DNA of 64,000 bases from assembly GCA_904830895.1 (NCBI GenBank), contig LR882958.1, forward strand, positions 3,156,001 through 3,220,000, written 5' to 3'. Numbering within the stretch: position 1 is the stretch's first letter; each line of letters begins with the position of its first letter. The notes under the pieces are model-generated. The model saw nothing but the letters and a program-made list of their open reading frames with translations. It did no database searches and had not been told where the DNA came from. The translations under genes were made by a program, and so were the position numbers. The stretch comes from Planktothrix rubescens CCAP 1459/22. Its GTDB lineage: Bacteria > Cyanobacteriota > Cyanobacteriia > Cyanobacteriales > Microcoleaceae. This document shows, piece after piece, positions 51,522 to 60,444 of this stretch.

Positions 51522-52895
51522 TTGGTAAAAATGGCTATGAACACCGATTACAACCAACAGTGCTTGTCTAAGCTAATCTGGGCGATGCAGAAGCTCAATA
51601 TTGAGATGGATTATACAGAAATGCCTAAAATAGCAGAACTGATTGTACAAACCATGACCGGGCCTTGGCGCTATTTTCACACCCCCAATCATATTTTTGA
51701 GGTGGGGGGGGAAGATGACCCAATTGAAGTTTTAGCCGCCTTGTTTCATGATGTTGTCTATGTACAGGTGGATCAGAGTGTTAATTTTAATTTAACCTAT
51801 TATATTGTACCCTTTGTTCGACAGGTGGGGGAACATTTAGTCATCCGTGAGGCTCAGGAATTACCCGAAGATCAAAGTTTTGAAATGGTCAGACAAATAT
51901 TTGATTTTGTTCCAGGTCAAACCCTGTCTCCGATGACGGGACAGAATGAGTTTTTGAGTGCATTAGTCGCTGGTAAAGTCTTAGAAGATTTGTTATCTTT
52001 AGAATTATTAGTACAAGTAGTAGCCTGTATTGAAGCGACTATTCCCTTTAGAACCAAAACAGAATTAGGCAGTAATAGTGATATTTTATATGGACGATTA
52101 AAGGATGTTTGTGAACGGTTTAATTTAAAATTAACCGATGATGAGTTAATCGAAACCATTAAACGTTCGATTAGACTTTCTAATCGAGATGTGGGAAGTT
52201 TTGCCCATGAAAGTGCAGCAAAATTTTTAGATAATACCTGGAATTTATTACCAGAAACAAATCATTATCTCAAAAATTCTAGTTCCTATACCATTAATCA
52301 ATATCGGACAGCTTTGCAAAAAATGGAAGGGTTTATGAATTTTATTAAACCCGAAATTATTTTTCATCAATTTAGAGAATATCCCGATGATGCTACCTAT
52401 AATAATCTAGTCGTAATGGCGAGAAAAAATATTGAGGTGGGGCGGCTTTATTTGGTCAGTAAATTATTTACTATTGCGTTTTTAGAAGCTTTATCCTTAC
52501 GATTTGGGCGAGTGATTCCGGTTTCAACTTTAATGGGTGAAATGCCATCGGAAGGATTTTCTGCGGTTTCTTTAGTAGATTTTCTGCCCCTAATTCCCAA
52601 ACCACACCAACCGACAACGGACTTAGAAAAACTGGTTTTAACGTTATTAGATGAAGGACGCACCCAAAGTTCATCCTATGATATTAAAAATTCCCCATTA
52701 ACAACTTATATGGTTAAGTGTTTAGGGTTTGATGAAATTATTCATCAACGCAACCGCGCTCAGGAATTTTTTCAGAATAAAATTAGTCATGAAGAATTTT
52801 TGGGGGGTTTTGACGCGGATGTTAAAAAAGCTGTCACCGATGGAATTGTTCAGTTATTTGACTCTCGAAAAGCTTCTCTTTGTCAATCTTTGTAA
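51522..52895 (+). CDS. HD-domain-like conserved cyanobacterial protein
   Basis: The protein has up to 457 residues, with the likely start at ATG 51537 (MNTDYNQQCLSKLIW); the listed start is a TTG further up. Residues ~45-100 contain YFHTPNHIFEVG and LAALFHDVVYVQVDQSV, an HD-superfamily pattern (His, then His-Asp, then a later Asp) for metal-dependent phosphohydrolases. The remaining ~330 residues are helical without known motifs (LIPKPHQPTTDLEKLVLTLL) and appear conserved only in cyanobacteria. Activity and substrate are unknown. Confidence 0.75.
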   Translation: MVKMAMNTDYNQQCLSKLIWAMQKLNIEMDYTEMPKIAELIVQTMTGPWRYFHTPNHIFEVGGEDDPIEVLAALFHDVVYVQVDQSVNFNLTYYIVPFVRQVGEHLVIREAQELPEDQSFEMVRQIFDFVPGQTLSPMTGQNEFLSALVAGKVLEDLLSLELLVQVVACIEATIPFRTKTELGSNSDILYGRLKDVCERFNLKLTDDELIETIKRSIRLSNRDVGSFAHESAAKFLDNTWNLLPETNHYLKNSSSYTINQYRTALQKMEGFMNFIKPEIIFHQFREYPDDATYNNLVVMARKNIEVGRLYLVSKLFTIAFLEALSLRFGRVIPVSTLMGEMPSEGFSAVSLVDFLPLIPKPHQPTTDLEKLVLTLLDEGRTQSSSYDIKNSPLTTYMVKCLGFDEIIHQRNRAQEFFQNKISHEEFLGGFDADVKKAVTDGIVQLFDSRKASLCQSL

Positions 52896-52961
52896 GAGGG
52901 AACAGGGAATAATGGGTTTTGGGTTTTGGGTAATGGGTTTTGGGTAATGGGGCTTTATTTT

Positions 52962-53933
52962 TTATTGGTTTTGAGAAGGTTTTGAGGTATTTTCAATCAT
53001 TTTGACAATGCCAATTCCGCCAAAATAAAGCCCTAATATAGCCCCGGCTAATAAACTTTGGGTGAGGGGGTCAGTTGATGGGGTTAATACTGCTCCTAAT
53101 ACGGCTCCACCTAAAATAACGTATCTCCAAGCGGATAACATTTTCTCAGAAGATACAATTTTTAATCCGCCTAATATGGCTTGAATCACAGGAATTTGAA
53201 AGGCTATTCCGGTACAAAATAATAAGACTAAAACAAATTCAAAATATTTTTCAATGGAAAAGAATTGTTCAACTACATCCGCCCCATAACTGACAAAAAA
53301 GTTCAATGCTGCTGGAATTAAGGCAATATAAGCAAAGCCTAAACCCAATAAAAACAATACACTCGAACCCAATAAAGTAGGGACTAATAAACGGCGTTCT
53401 TTCCGGGTTAATCCGGGTAAAACAAACATAGTAATTTGATATAAAATAAACGGAGTTGCGACGACCAACCCACTATAACCCGCTACTTTTAAGGAAACAA
53501 AGAAATATTCTCCGGGGGCAAGTTGAACAAATTTAATCCCCGATGCGGGACGTTGTAATAATTGTACAATCGGATTAACAAAAGCAAAGCAACCAATAAT
53601 CGCAATAAATACCGCAATCAAAACATAAAAAATTCGTTGTCTTAATTCCTCTAAATGGTCGAAAAAACCCATCTCAACTTCATCGGGAATTTCATCACCT
53701 TCATCGGTTGTAGTTTGACTCACAGGAAGATAAAACTCAGGTTGAGGGATTTGGCTTTCAGAAGATAACTGATTTTCCTTTTCTTCTCCTAATTCAGTCG
53801 ATAAGTCAATATCCTGAGAAATATCATCAAGATTAGAGATAGGAGAGGGAGAATTTTGTTCGGGATTTTCCGGTAAAACGGGGTTTAAGTTGGAGTTAGA
53901 TTCCGGTGTCTCCGAATTTGAAGCAGGTGTCAT
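52962..53933 (-). CDS. tatC: twin-arginine translocase subunit TatC with long N-terminal extension
   Basis: The protein has 323 residues, whereas typical TatC has ~250. Residues 1-75 form an acidic/Pro/Ser/Asn-rich extension ([20 protein letters not shown]). The TatC core begins [20 protein letters not shown] (the conserved F-DHL-ELR motif for signal-peptide binding) and continues with six membrane segments. TatC, with TatA/B, exports folded proteins across thylakoid and plasma membranes. No tatA is adjacent. In one plausible start the extension is excluded (an internal start near the core). Confidence 0.92.
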   Translation of the reverse strand: MTPASNSETPESNSNLNPVLPENPEQNSPSPISNLDDISQDIDLSTELGEEKENQLSSESQIPQPEFYLPVSQTTTDEGDEIPDEVEMGFFDHLEELRQRIFYVLIAVFIAIIGCFAFVNPIVQLLQRPASGIKFVQLAPGEYFFVSLKVAGYSGLVVATPFILYQITMFVLPGLTRKERRLLVPTLLGSSVLFLLGLGFAYIALIPAALNFFVSYGADVVEQFFSIEKYFEFVLVLLFCTGIAFQIPVIQAILGGLKIVSSEKMLSAWRYVILGGAVLGAVLTPSTDPLTQSLLAGAILGLYFGGIGIVKMIENTSKPSQNQ

Positions 53934-54132
53934 AATTATCAGTAAGCGTTAAACTAGGGTTAGAAACTACCCAGTCTCAAGGGACGGGATTTTTGAAAAC
54001 TAATCATCAATGTTTAGCCAACATCTATTCTACTTCAAGATTTAGACCTTAGATTAGACAACCACCAGACGGAAACCGAGATAAACAAAGATTGATATTA
54101 ATTTCCTCCAATTATTTTTTCATCTTGAATCT

Positions 54133-55635
54133 ATGAAAATAATACAACGTTATTGTCTGCTATTTTTAGATATTTTAAAATATCTGGGTTCTGGTTTCAC
54201 GAATCCCCGGGTTAATCAACTGATGCGCCGAACCCTGCCAATATTTTTATTCATTCTGGTTGTGATTGGACTCTGGGGGTCGAGTCTAGTTCATGGGGAG
54301 AAATTATCTTTTGGTCGTCCAGTTCTCACCGAAACTGTTCCCACTTCCCAACAACAAATCATTCGCAGTATTAACGGAAATAATCCGATTACCACGATGG
54401 AAAAAAAATGGGAGTTGGACTATGAAACCTATTTTGGTCGAAATCTAACCGATAGTAAACTTCAGGCTTCTGATATTGCCAAAATTTTAACAGAAATTAG
54501 CCAAAAAACCCAAACTAAACACGCGGTTCTCTGGGTCGTTCCTGAACCTCAAGGATTAGTATTAGCCTTAATTACCCCCGGAAAAGAACCTTTAGGTTTA
54601 ATTCAACCCAATGTGCAAACCGAAACCTTAAAAGCTGAAGCGATTAATTTATTTCAAGAAATAACCAATCCTCGAAATTTACAAAATCAGTCTTATTTGG
54701 CATCGGCTCAACGACTTTATGATGTAATTATTAGGCCCGTTGAAGCCCAATTAAAAGCAGAAAATATTCAGACAATTTTGTTCTGTTTGGGTAATGGATT
54801 AAGAACGCTTCCCCTAGCGGTTTTACATGATGGAGAACGTTTTTTAATTGAAAAATATGCCTTAACTCGAATTCCAGCTTTTAATTTGATGAATCTCAAT
54901 TATGAAAGTGTAAAAGATGCTCTAGTTTTAGCTATGGGAGCCTCGGAATTTAAGAATCAAAATCCCTTACCTGCGGTTCCTTTTGAGTTATCTACAATTG
55001 TCAACTCCAACGGAATGAATGGGGTAATCTTTCCGATGGGAAATCAGGAAAATTCAGGACAGTGGCAAGGACAATCTTTTCTCAATCAAGGGTTTACTGT
55101 AGATAATTTAAGACGTTTATTATCCTTCAGTCCCTATAGAATTGTTCATCTGGCGACCCATGCGGAATTTAAACCTGGAACACCCGGAAATTCCTATATT
55201 CAATTTTGGAATGAGCAGCTAAAATTAGATCAAATGGGTCAGTTTAATTGGAAAAATCCTCAGATTGAATTATTAGTTTTAAGTGCTTGTAAAACCGCAG
55301 TTGGAGATGAGGGGGCGGAATTAGGATTTGCGGGATTAGCCTTTCAGTCGGGGGTAAAAACAGCTTTAGCGAGTTTATGGTATGTGAGTGACACGGGAAC
55401 TTTAGCCTTAATGAGCGAGTTTTATCAACAGTTAAAAACCGCTTCTACTAAAGCCCAAGCCTTGCAACAAACTCAAATTCAAATGTTAAAAGGGAATATC
55501 CGTTTACAACGGGGAGAATTATTATCATCCCGGGGTGAACTGACCTTACCGCCTGAAATTGCCGCACAGGGAAACGACAATCTTTCCCATCCCTATTATT
55601 GGGCAGCATTTACATTAATTGGTAGTCCTTGGTAG
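54133..55635 (+). CDS. CHAT-domain (caspase-like) protein with an N-terminal membrane anchor
   Basis: The protein has 500 residues. A membrane segment lies at ~34-52 (LPIFLFILVVIGLWGSSLV). The C-terminal ~300 residues are a CHAT protease domain with His343 in HLATHAEF and Cys386 in LSACKTAVGDE, followed by GFAGLAFQSGVKTALASLWY and AFTLIGSPW at the end. The CHAT part is ~60% identical by eye to that at the end of the haemagglutinin fusion at 22631-27946, including the final motifs. This protein lacks the TPS and beta-helix parts. It could be the membrane-bound version of the same protease. Confidence 0.88.
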   Translation: MKIIQRYCLLFLDILKYLGSGFTNPRVNQLMRRTLPIFLFILVVIGLWGSSLVHGEKLSFGRPVLTETVPTSQQQIIRSINGNNPITTMEKKWELDYETYFGRNLTDSKLQASDIAKILTEISQKTQTKHAVLWVVPEPQGLVLALITPGKEPLGLIQPNVQTETLKAEAINLFQEITNPRNLQNQSYLASAQRLYDVIIRPVEAQLKAENIQTILFCLGNGLRTLPLAVLHDGERFLIEKYALTRIPAFNLMNLNYESVKDALVLAMGASEFKNQNPLPAVPFELSTIVNSNGMNGVIFPMGNQENSGQWQGQSFLNQGFTVDNLRRLLSFSPYRIVHLATHAEFKPGTPGNSYIQFWNEQLKLDQMGQFNWKNPQIELLVLSACKTAVGDEGAELGFAGLAFQSGVKTALASLWYVSDTGTLALMSEFYQQLKTASTKAQALQQTQIQMLKGNIRLQRGELLSSRGELTLPPEIAAQGNDNLSHPYYWAAFTLIGSPW

Positions 55636-55730
55636 AGTTGATAATTGAGTTCAGTTGAGATCCGGTCAAAAAAAGAGGTTCCATAAACACAGAAACCCCT
55701 CCAGCTTAATTTAGATTGTGAAACTACCTA

Positions 55731-56807
55731 TTAATAAACAGCACCTTGAGATGCGGTAAGATCAATCGGTTTCATGAAGTACAGGCTAATTAATTGCCAT
55801 CCGTTAGACAGATAATAGGGCAGTTTTTGGAAGAATTGCACGAATTTAGGACTACCAGAATTCGCGATCGCCGTCAACTGTTGGTTATTCTTCACACAAA
55901 CATCTAACCGGTTATAGAACTCAGGATTATTTACATCCAGCATCACAGGGAAAACACGACCTGCGGTTTGATTGGTTTTTTCAATGACGTGAATATCATA
56001 ATCCCGGGCATTTAAACCTAAACAAGCGTAGAAGTCCGCCCGTTGTAAATCGTTTAAATACATTGTTGCAAATACAGATAATAAGAAGAAACGACACCAG
56101 AGTTTCGCCTTCCAATCATTCAGCATTTGGGGTTGAGATTGCATGATGGCATCAAAGAAATCGCCATGACGGTTTTCATCCTGACACCAATTTTCAAAGA
56201 AGCGGAAAATCGGGTAAATCCGGTTTTCAGGATTCGCTTCTAAATGCCGATAAATCGTGATATAGCGCCAATACCCAATTTTTTCTGACAAATAGGTGGC
56301 GTAAAAAATAAATTTCGGTTTAAAAAACGTATATTGATGGTTTTTGGTCAAAAATCCTAAGTCTAAGGAGAGGTTAAAATCCGACATCGCTTTATTCAGA
56401 AAACCCGCATGACGAGCTTCATCGCGAGACATCAATTCAAAACACTCTGCCAAAACCGGGCTTTTTCCCTTGAGACGACGGCTGAGTTCTTTATAGAGCA
56501 GGAAACCTGAAAATTCGGCGGTGCAGGAACGCTCTAAAAATTCGATGAACAAACCACGGGTATCTCCATCAATATGATCCCATGATTGGTCAAATTGTGC
56601 ATCTCGGACAAAGTGATGGCGGTTGTAGTCTACACGAAACTCTTCCAAAATGGCTAAGAGTTCTTCCTCATTGACGGAGATGTCCATTTTCTCCATTTCC
56701 TCAAAATCCGTCGTATAGAAACGAGGAGTGAGAATGGTTTCTTTCGCTGGGCTTTTTACCCCAGGTCGGATTTCGTCAAAAGCGGGTTTTTTCAGGGAAT
56801 CTACCAT
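55731..56807 (-). CDS. acsF: aerobic Mg-protoporphyrin IX monomethyl ester cyclase
   Basis: The protein has 358 residues, normal length. The ferritin-like di-iron site is given by ExxH motifs: [20 protein letters not shown] region, then [10 protein letters not shown], and [13 protein letters not shown]. It makes the isocyclic ring E of chlorophyll from Mg-protoporphyrin IX monomethyl ester using O2, at the thylakoid/inner membrane. The start ATG 56807 is normal. Neighbours are not chlorophyll genes, so it is transcribed on its own; the ~380-bp upstream gap presumably holds its promoter. Confidence 0.97.
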   Translation of the reverse strand: MVDSLKKPAFDEIRPGVKSPAKETILTPRFYTTDFEEMEKMDISVNEEELLAILEEFRVDYNRHHFVRDAQFDQSWDHIDGDTRGLFIEFLERSCTAEFSGFLLYKELSRRLKGKSPVLAECFELMSRDEARHAGFLNKAMSDFNLSLDLGFLTKNHQYTFFKPKFIFYATYLSEKIGYWRYITIYRHLEANPENRIYPIFRFFENWCQDENRHGDFFDAIMQSQPQMLNDWKAKLWCRFFLLSVFATMYLNDLQRADFYACLGLNARDYDIHVIEKTNQTAGRVFPVMLDVNNPEFYNRLDVCVKNNQQLTAIANSGSPKFVQFFQKLPYYLSNGWQLISLYFMKPIDLTASQGAVY

Positions 56808-57187
56808 GTCTGTTGGATCTCTTTCTTATCGCGTTGTGTCTTAAAGTTAGGAGTTCACGGGACATTTCGCCCGTCACCCCGCTTGAGGTTAGGCTTAATT
56901 TTGAATTAGCTTAAAATTGCCATGCAATACAGTCTAGCAACCTCTATACCCAAAAAAGAGGTTATTTGCATTAAGAATTGCAACAAAATCAGGAATTACT
57001 TGACAATTGACCGTGATCGGTTGATTCAAGTTATATCCGATACCCGTATTTTCACTTCCTTCTGGCAATCGAGGCCTAACATCTGCTAAGTTGAATAGGG
57101 AATCCATCGTCACCCAATCGCTCAACTCCCATGGTTTCAATGATCCCCTGGATCTCAGAATTGTTTTGTCCTTCCTATAGGTAACGG
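56808..57187. other. divergent intergenic region between acsF and the permease gene
   Basis: About 380 bases between divergent genes, so it should hold both promoters. A GC-richer block with cacgggacatttcgcccgtc (about 56857-56877) forms an imperfect inverted repeat. A minus-strand open frame (56934-57200) covers part of it but shows no recognisable protein features. No RNA gene is seen. Confidence 0.45.
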
Positions 57188-58282
57188 ATGCAAGCAACAT
57201 TCATCCATCAATTTAGTAGTGGTTTTACCCTATTTCTCAGTTTGCTGGTAGAAGCGATCCCCTTTCTAATGTTAGGGGTTTTGCTTTCCAGTGTGCTGTT
57301 GTGGTTTGTCGATGAACGGAAACTTTTGTCTTATATTCCTTCTAATCCCCTGTTAGGGGCGTTTGCGGGTAGTTTGGTTGGGTTTCTGTTTCCGGTGTGT
57401 GAATGTGGGAACGTTCCGGTAGCCCGGCGCTTAATTTTGCAGGGAGTTCCCTCATCTGTGGCCATTGGGTTTTTATTTGCCGCCCCCACTATTAATCCGA
57501 TTGTAATCTGGTCAACCTGGGTCGCCTTCCGAGATCAGCCAGAAATCGTGGTTTTACGGGTTTTATTTTCTTTAACCATTGCTACAACTTTAGGCTGTTT
57601 ATTTGGTGTCCAGAAGGATTTAAGACCCCTAGTTCAACCCGTGATCGCCAGGGCTTTACCCATTGCTGATCTAACTGAACCCCCACCCTCGGATATATTG
57701 GTTTCTCCCTTACTCCAGTCGGGAACCTATTTTTTAGGGGAGTCGGCGCAACCCACTCGCCTAGAGTCCCTTCCCGCCTGGAAAACTCAAAACCTGCTGA
57801 AAACCCGTAAAAAAGCATCTGTTGGTGTTAAACCTTCCCTTCCCCCTTGGAAAACAATATTTCTGACCCCGACTCCAGAGCGTTGGGGTTCAATGTTGGA
57901 AAATATGGTGCAGGAATTTCGAGAGTTAGGGGGAGTATTAGTCTTAGGAAGTTTTATCGCTGCTGTGATCCAAGTCGCAGTTCCCCGGGAATTTATTCTA
58001 AATTTAGGTCAAAGTCCCGTGACGTCGATTCTGGCGATGTTATTATTAGCGGGAGTTGTTTCCATTTGTTCCACCGTTGATTCCTTTTTTGCCCTGTCTT
58101 TTTCCTCCGCATTTACCAGTGGATCGCTGTTAGCCTTTTTGGTATTTGGGCCGATGATCGATATTAAAACCATTGGATTGATGCTATCGGTTTTTAAGGC
58201 TCGGGCAGTTTTTTATCTAGTGATTCTTGCCTTTCAGTTAACCTTTTTGTTTACCCTAATTGTCAACTTAAATTTTAGTTAA
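57188..58282 (+). CDS. ArsP/YcgR-type permease
   Basis: The protein has 364 residues and about eight hydrophobic segments. The hallmark LVGFLFPVCECGNVPVARRL (the CECG motif) and GFLFAAPTINPIVIWSTWVA are those of the permease family (Pfam ArsP_1, formerly DUF318). A ~95-residue cytoplasmic loop with Pro/Lys-rich sequence lies in the middle (~150-245), then SICSTVDSFFALSFSSAF. Family members move arsenicals, or act with TIGR03943 proteins in metal homeostasis; the cargo here is unknown. The downstream gene starts 25 bases after its stop. Confidence 0.88.
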   Translation: MQATFIHQFSSGFTLFLSLLVEAIPFLMLGVLLSSVLLWFVDERKLLSYIPSNPLLGAFAGSLVGFLFPVCECGNVPVARRLILQGVPSSVAIGFLFAAPTINPIVIWSTWVAFRDQPEIVVLRVLFSLTIATTLGCLFGVQKDLRPLVQPVIARALPIADLTEPPPSDILVSPLLQSGTYFLGESAQPTRLESLPAWKTQNLLKTRKKASVGVKPSLPPWKTIFLTPTPERWGSMLENMVQEFRELGGVLVLGSFIAAVIQVAVPREFILNLGQSPVTSILAMLLLAGVVSICSTVDSFFALSFSSAFTSGSLLAFLVFGPMIDIKTIGLMLSVFKARAVFYLVILAFQLTFLFTLIVNLNFS

Positions 58283-58306
58283 TTTGACTTTGGAATCTGA
58301 CCCACA

Positions 58307-59101
58307 ATGATGCACCTGACTCAACGACTAACACGCTTCTACAATCGATTTTCACTCTTGTTAGAAAACCCTTGGTTAGATGTAGTTGCCCTGTTCATTT
58401 GGGGGATTTTATTATTAAAATATTGGATCACGGGCAAACTTTATATTCTTATCCATCCCAACTATTTTAGTTTGTCGATCATAGCGGGAATTACACTACT
58501 GGTTTTAGGAGGATTAAAGGCTAGACAAATTATTCAAGAAAGTTCCGTAGGTTCTTTGCCTTCGGTACAACATATTACCTTGTTTCCAAGGGGTATGGGG
58601 AGCTTATTATTAATCATTACTGCCTGTTTAGGATTATTAATTACCCCCCAAATGTTCGGGGCACAAACGGCATTAAAACGGGGTTTAACTGAGTCTTTAC
58701 CCATAACTCGCGCTCAACCCCAGAAGTTTAGAACCGCAATTCAACCGGAAAATCGCTCTTTAATTGAATGGGTTAGATTACTCAATGTTAATCCTGAACC
58801 CGATGCTTATACAGGTCAAAAGGCAAAAATTACCGGGTTTGTGATCCATCCTCCAGATTTACCTAAAAATTATATTTGGTTAGGGAGATTTATTCTTACC
58901 TGTTGTGCAGCAGACGCTTATCCTGTGGGGATTCCAGTTTTACTTCCCGAAGGAAAATCACGAGAGTTATATCCTCAAGATACTTGGTTAGAAATTGAAG
59001 GTATAATGTTTACAGAAACCTTTAATAACGAACGGAAATTAACCTTAAAAGCCCAAACAGTTAAAGCTATTCTCCCCCCCAAAAATCCCTACGATTATTA
59101 A
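58307..59101 (+). CDS. TIGR03943-family (YcgQ-like) membrane protein
   Basis: The protein has 264 residues. Three hydrophobic segments at the N-terminus (WLDVVALFIWGILLLKYWIT; LSIIAGITLLVLGGL; GSLLLIITACLGLLITPQMF) are followed by a soluble domain with AKITGFVIHPPDLPKNY, RFILTCCAADAYPVG and YPQDTWLEIEGIM, the conserved core of TIGR03943/DUF1980. The RFxxxCCAADA motif may bind metal or thiols. It is the standard partner of the permease directly upstream (57188-58282). Function in cyanobacteria unknown. Confidence 0.88.
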   Translation: MMHLTQRLTRFYNRFSLLLENPWLDVVALFIWGILLLKYWITGKLYILIHPNYFSLSIIAGITLLVLGGLKARQIIQESSVGSLPSVQHITLFPRGMGSLLLIITACLGLLITPQMFGAQTALKRGLTESLPITRAQPQKFRTAIQPENRSLIEWVRLLNVNPEPDAYTGQKAKITGFVIHPPDLPKNYIWLGRFILTCCAADAYPVGIPVLLPEGKSRELYPQDTWLEIEGIMFTETFNNERKLTLKAQTVKAILPPKNPYDY

Positions 59102-59103
59102 AC

Positions 59104-59126
59104 CGTAGTAAGCCCTTTAGGGCTGA
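59104..59126 (+). repeat. agtaagccctttagggct palindromic repeat
   Basis: One copy of the palindrome family agtaagccctttagggct, just after the TIGR03943 stop codon and just outside the right end of the tnpB element. Further copies are at 61971-62043, and a variant (agtaagcccttcagggct) at about 12163. Confidence 0.7.
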
Positions 59127-59138
59127 TTATACTCAATC

Positions 59139-59260
59139 TTGACATCCACCCCGCCGTAAAACGGGCGGGGATTCCCAAACCTCACGATTTAGGTTTCTGC
59201 TTCATAGCACCCGCCTTTACAGATTGACTCTGTTCAGGTCTTACAGTCGCTCCACAGACT
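59139..59260 (-). ncRNA. probable omega-RNA (reRNA) at the right end of the tnpB element
   Basis: By analogy with known TnpB elements, the guide RNA should span the 3' end of tnpB and the right-end hairpin on the minus strand and use the bases just beyond the end as guide. Here those are the minus-strand complement of 59138 downward, gattgagtataatcagccct, which lead into the palindromic repeat. The exact 5' end of the RNA is not visible from sequence. Position is inferred. Confidence 0.5.
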
Positions 59261-60354
59261 GACACTGCGAGTCCCGCAGCCAAAATATTTTTACTCGCGT
59301 TGAGATCTCGGTCATGGATTACCTCACACTTAGGGCATTTCCATTCACGAATATTTAGCGGCAATTTATCCATTGTGTGACCACAGTTCCCGCAGCGTTT
59401 AGAACTAGGGAACCATTGGTCAATCTTAACTAGATTACGCCCATACCAAAGACACTTGTAATCTAATTGCCGAATCAACTCACTCCATCCGCTATCAGAA
59501 ATAGCCAGTGCGAGCTTGTGGTTTTTGACCATATTCTTAACTGCTAACGACTCAACGGCAATCGTTTGATTTTCGCGTACCAAGTTAGTCGTCAGCTTAT
59601 GCAAGAAATCTTTACGGGAATCTGCAATTTTCAGGTGAACTTTTGCTACCTTAATCCTCGCTTTTTCCCTATTCTTGGAACCTTTTTGTTTACGAGAAAG
59701 ATTCTTTTGCGCCCGTTTCAGTCTTTTGTAATGCTTCTTAAATTGTTTGGGGTTAGACACTTTTTCACCGTTGCTGGTAGCAATCAGGCTTGTAATACCC
59801 AAGTCAATCCCAATCGCATTATCATTAACAGGCAATGGCTTAATTGTTGGATCATCGAAACGAATGGAAATATGCCAACGTCCCGACGGGTGCATCTTAA
59901 CGGTTACAGAGGACGGCTCACATCCTTTTGGAATCTGCCTAGACCATCGAATATCTAAAGGCTCAACACTTTTCGCCAGGTAGATTTTTCCATCTTTAAA
60001 CTTAAATGCCGACTTTGTAAATTCAGCACTACCACCATTCCTTTTTTTCTTGAAGTTGGGATATTTTGCCCTTCCTGCAAAGAAATTAGCAAATGCCGAT
60101 TGAAGATGTCTCAACCCTTGTTGTATTGGTACACAGCTAACTTGATTAAGAAAATCCAAGTCTTCTTGTTTTTTCCATTTGGTCAGCATAGAGGATGTTT
60201 GGTTATATCCAATTTTTTCTTGTCTTTCGTACCATCCTTGAGTTCTCTCATGGAGAGCCTTGTTGTAAACCAACCTTACACAACCCAAAGTGCGTCGCAA
60301 TAGCGACTCTTGCTCTGGACTTGGGTAAAATCGGTAATTGAATGCTTTTTCCAT
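59182..60354 (-). CDS. tnpB: TnpB, RNA-guided endonuclease of an IS605-type element
   Basis: The protein has 390 residues. The RuvC catalytic acids are present: Asp in IGIDLGITSLIATS, Glu in QTIAVESLAVKNM and Asp in HDRDLNASKNILA. The zinc finger has CGNCG and CPKC (about residues 325-345). The N-terminus YRFYPSPEQESLLRRTLGCV is the usual helix-turn-helix start. TnpB cleaves DNA matching its guide RNA next to a short target motif and so helps the element keep its site. No tnpA is beside it. All catalytic residues are intact, so it looks active. Confidence 0.94.
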   Translation of the reverse strand: MEKAFNYRFYPSPEQESLLRRTLGCVRLVYNKALHERTQGWYERQEKIGYNQTSSMLTKWKKQEDLDFLNQVSCVPIQQGLRHLQSAFANFFAGRAKYPNFKKKRNGGSAEFTKSAFKFKDGKIYLAKSVEPLDIRWSRQIPKGCEPSSVTVKMHPSGRWHISIRFDDPTIKPLPVNDNAIGIDLGITSLIATSNGEKVSNPKQFKKHYKRLKRAQKNLSRKQKGSKNREKARIKVAKVHLKIADSRKDFLHKLTTNLVRENQTIAVESLAVKNMVKNHKLALAISDSGWSELIRQLDYKCLWYGRNLVKIDQWFPSSKRCGNCGHTMDKLPLNIREWKCPKCEVIHDRDLNASKNILAAGLAVSVCGATVRPEQSQSVKAGAMKQKPKS

Positions 60355-60444
60355 ACCTCACATTATAGTATATCTTTTTGTGAATGTGTTAAATTAAAAA
60401 TATAAAGCCGTCGTAGAACGACGGGGTTTCTACCCAATTTTTCG

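Larger units (their letters stand above)
59139..60444 (-). mobile_element. IS200/IS605-type element carrying only tnpB (IS1341-like)
   Basis: Left end (minus strand) begins gaaaaattgggtagaaac and has the hairpin cccgtcgttctacgacgg (about 60400-60425). Right end has ccccgcccgttttacggcgg and terminates ggatgtcaa at 59139. There is no tnpA, so movement needs a Y1 transposase in trans. The left end abuts base 60445, the A of the start codon of the next gene; the flanking tcat on the left-end side is a candidate target motif, and ttat flanks the related relic at 3920. Both ends match that relic. Confidence 0.85.

Noticed and set aside
56934-57200. Minus-strand open frame of 88 codons between acsF and the permease gene
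   Set aside because: It runs over the divergent promoter region and the permease start, has no recognisable domain, no good ribosome site and protein-unlike composition; I treat it as chance.
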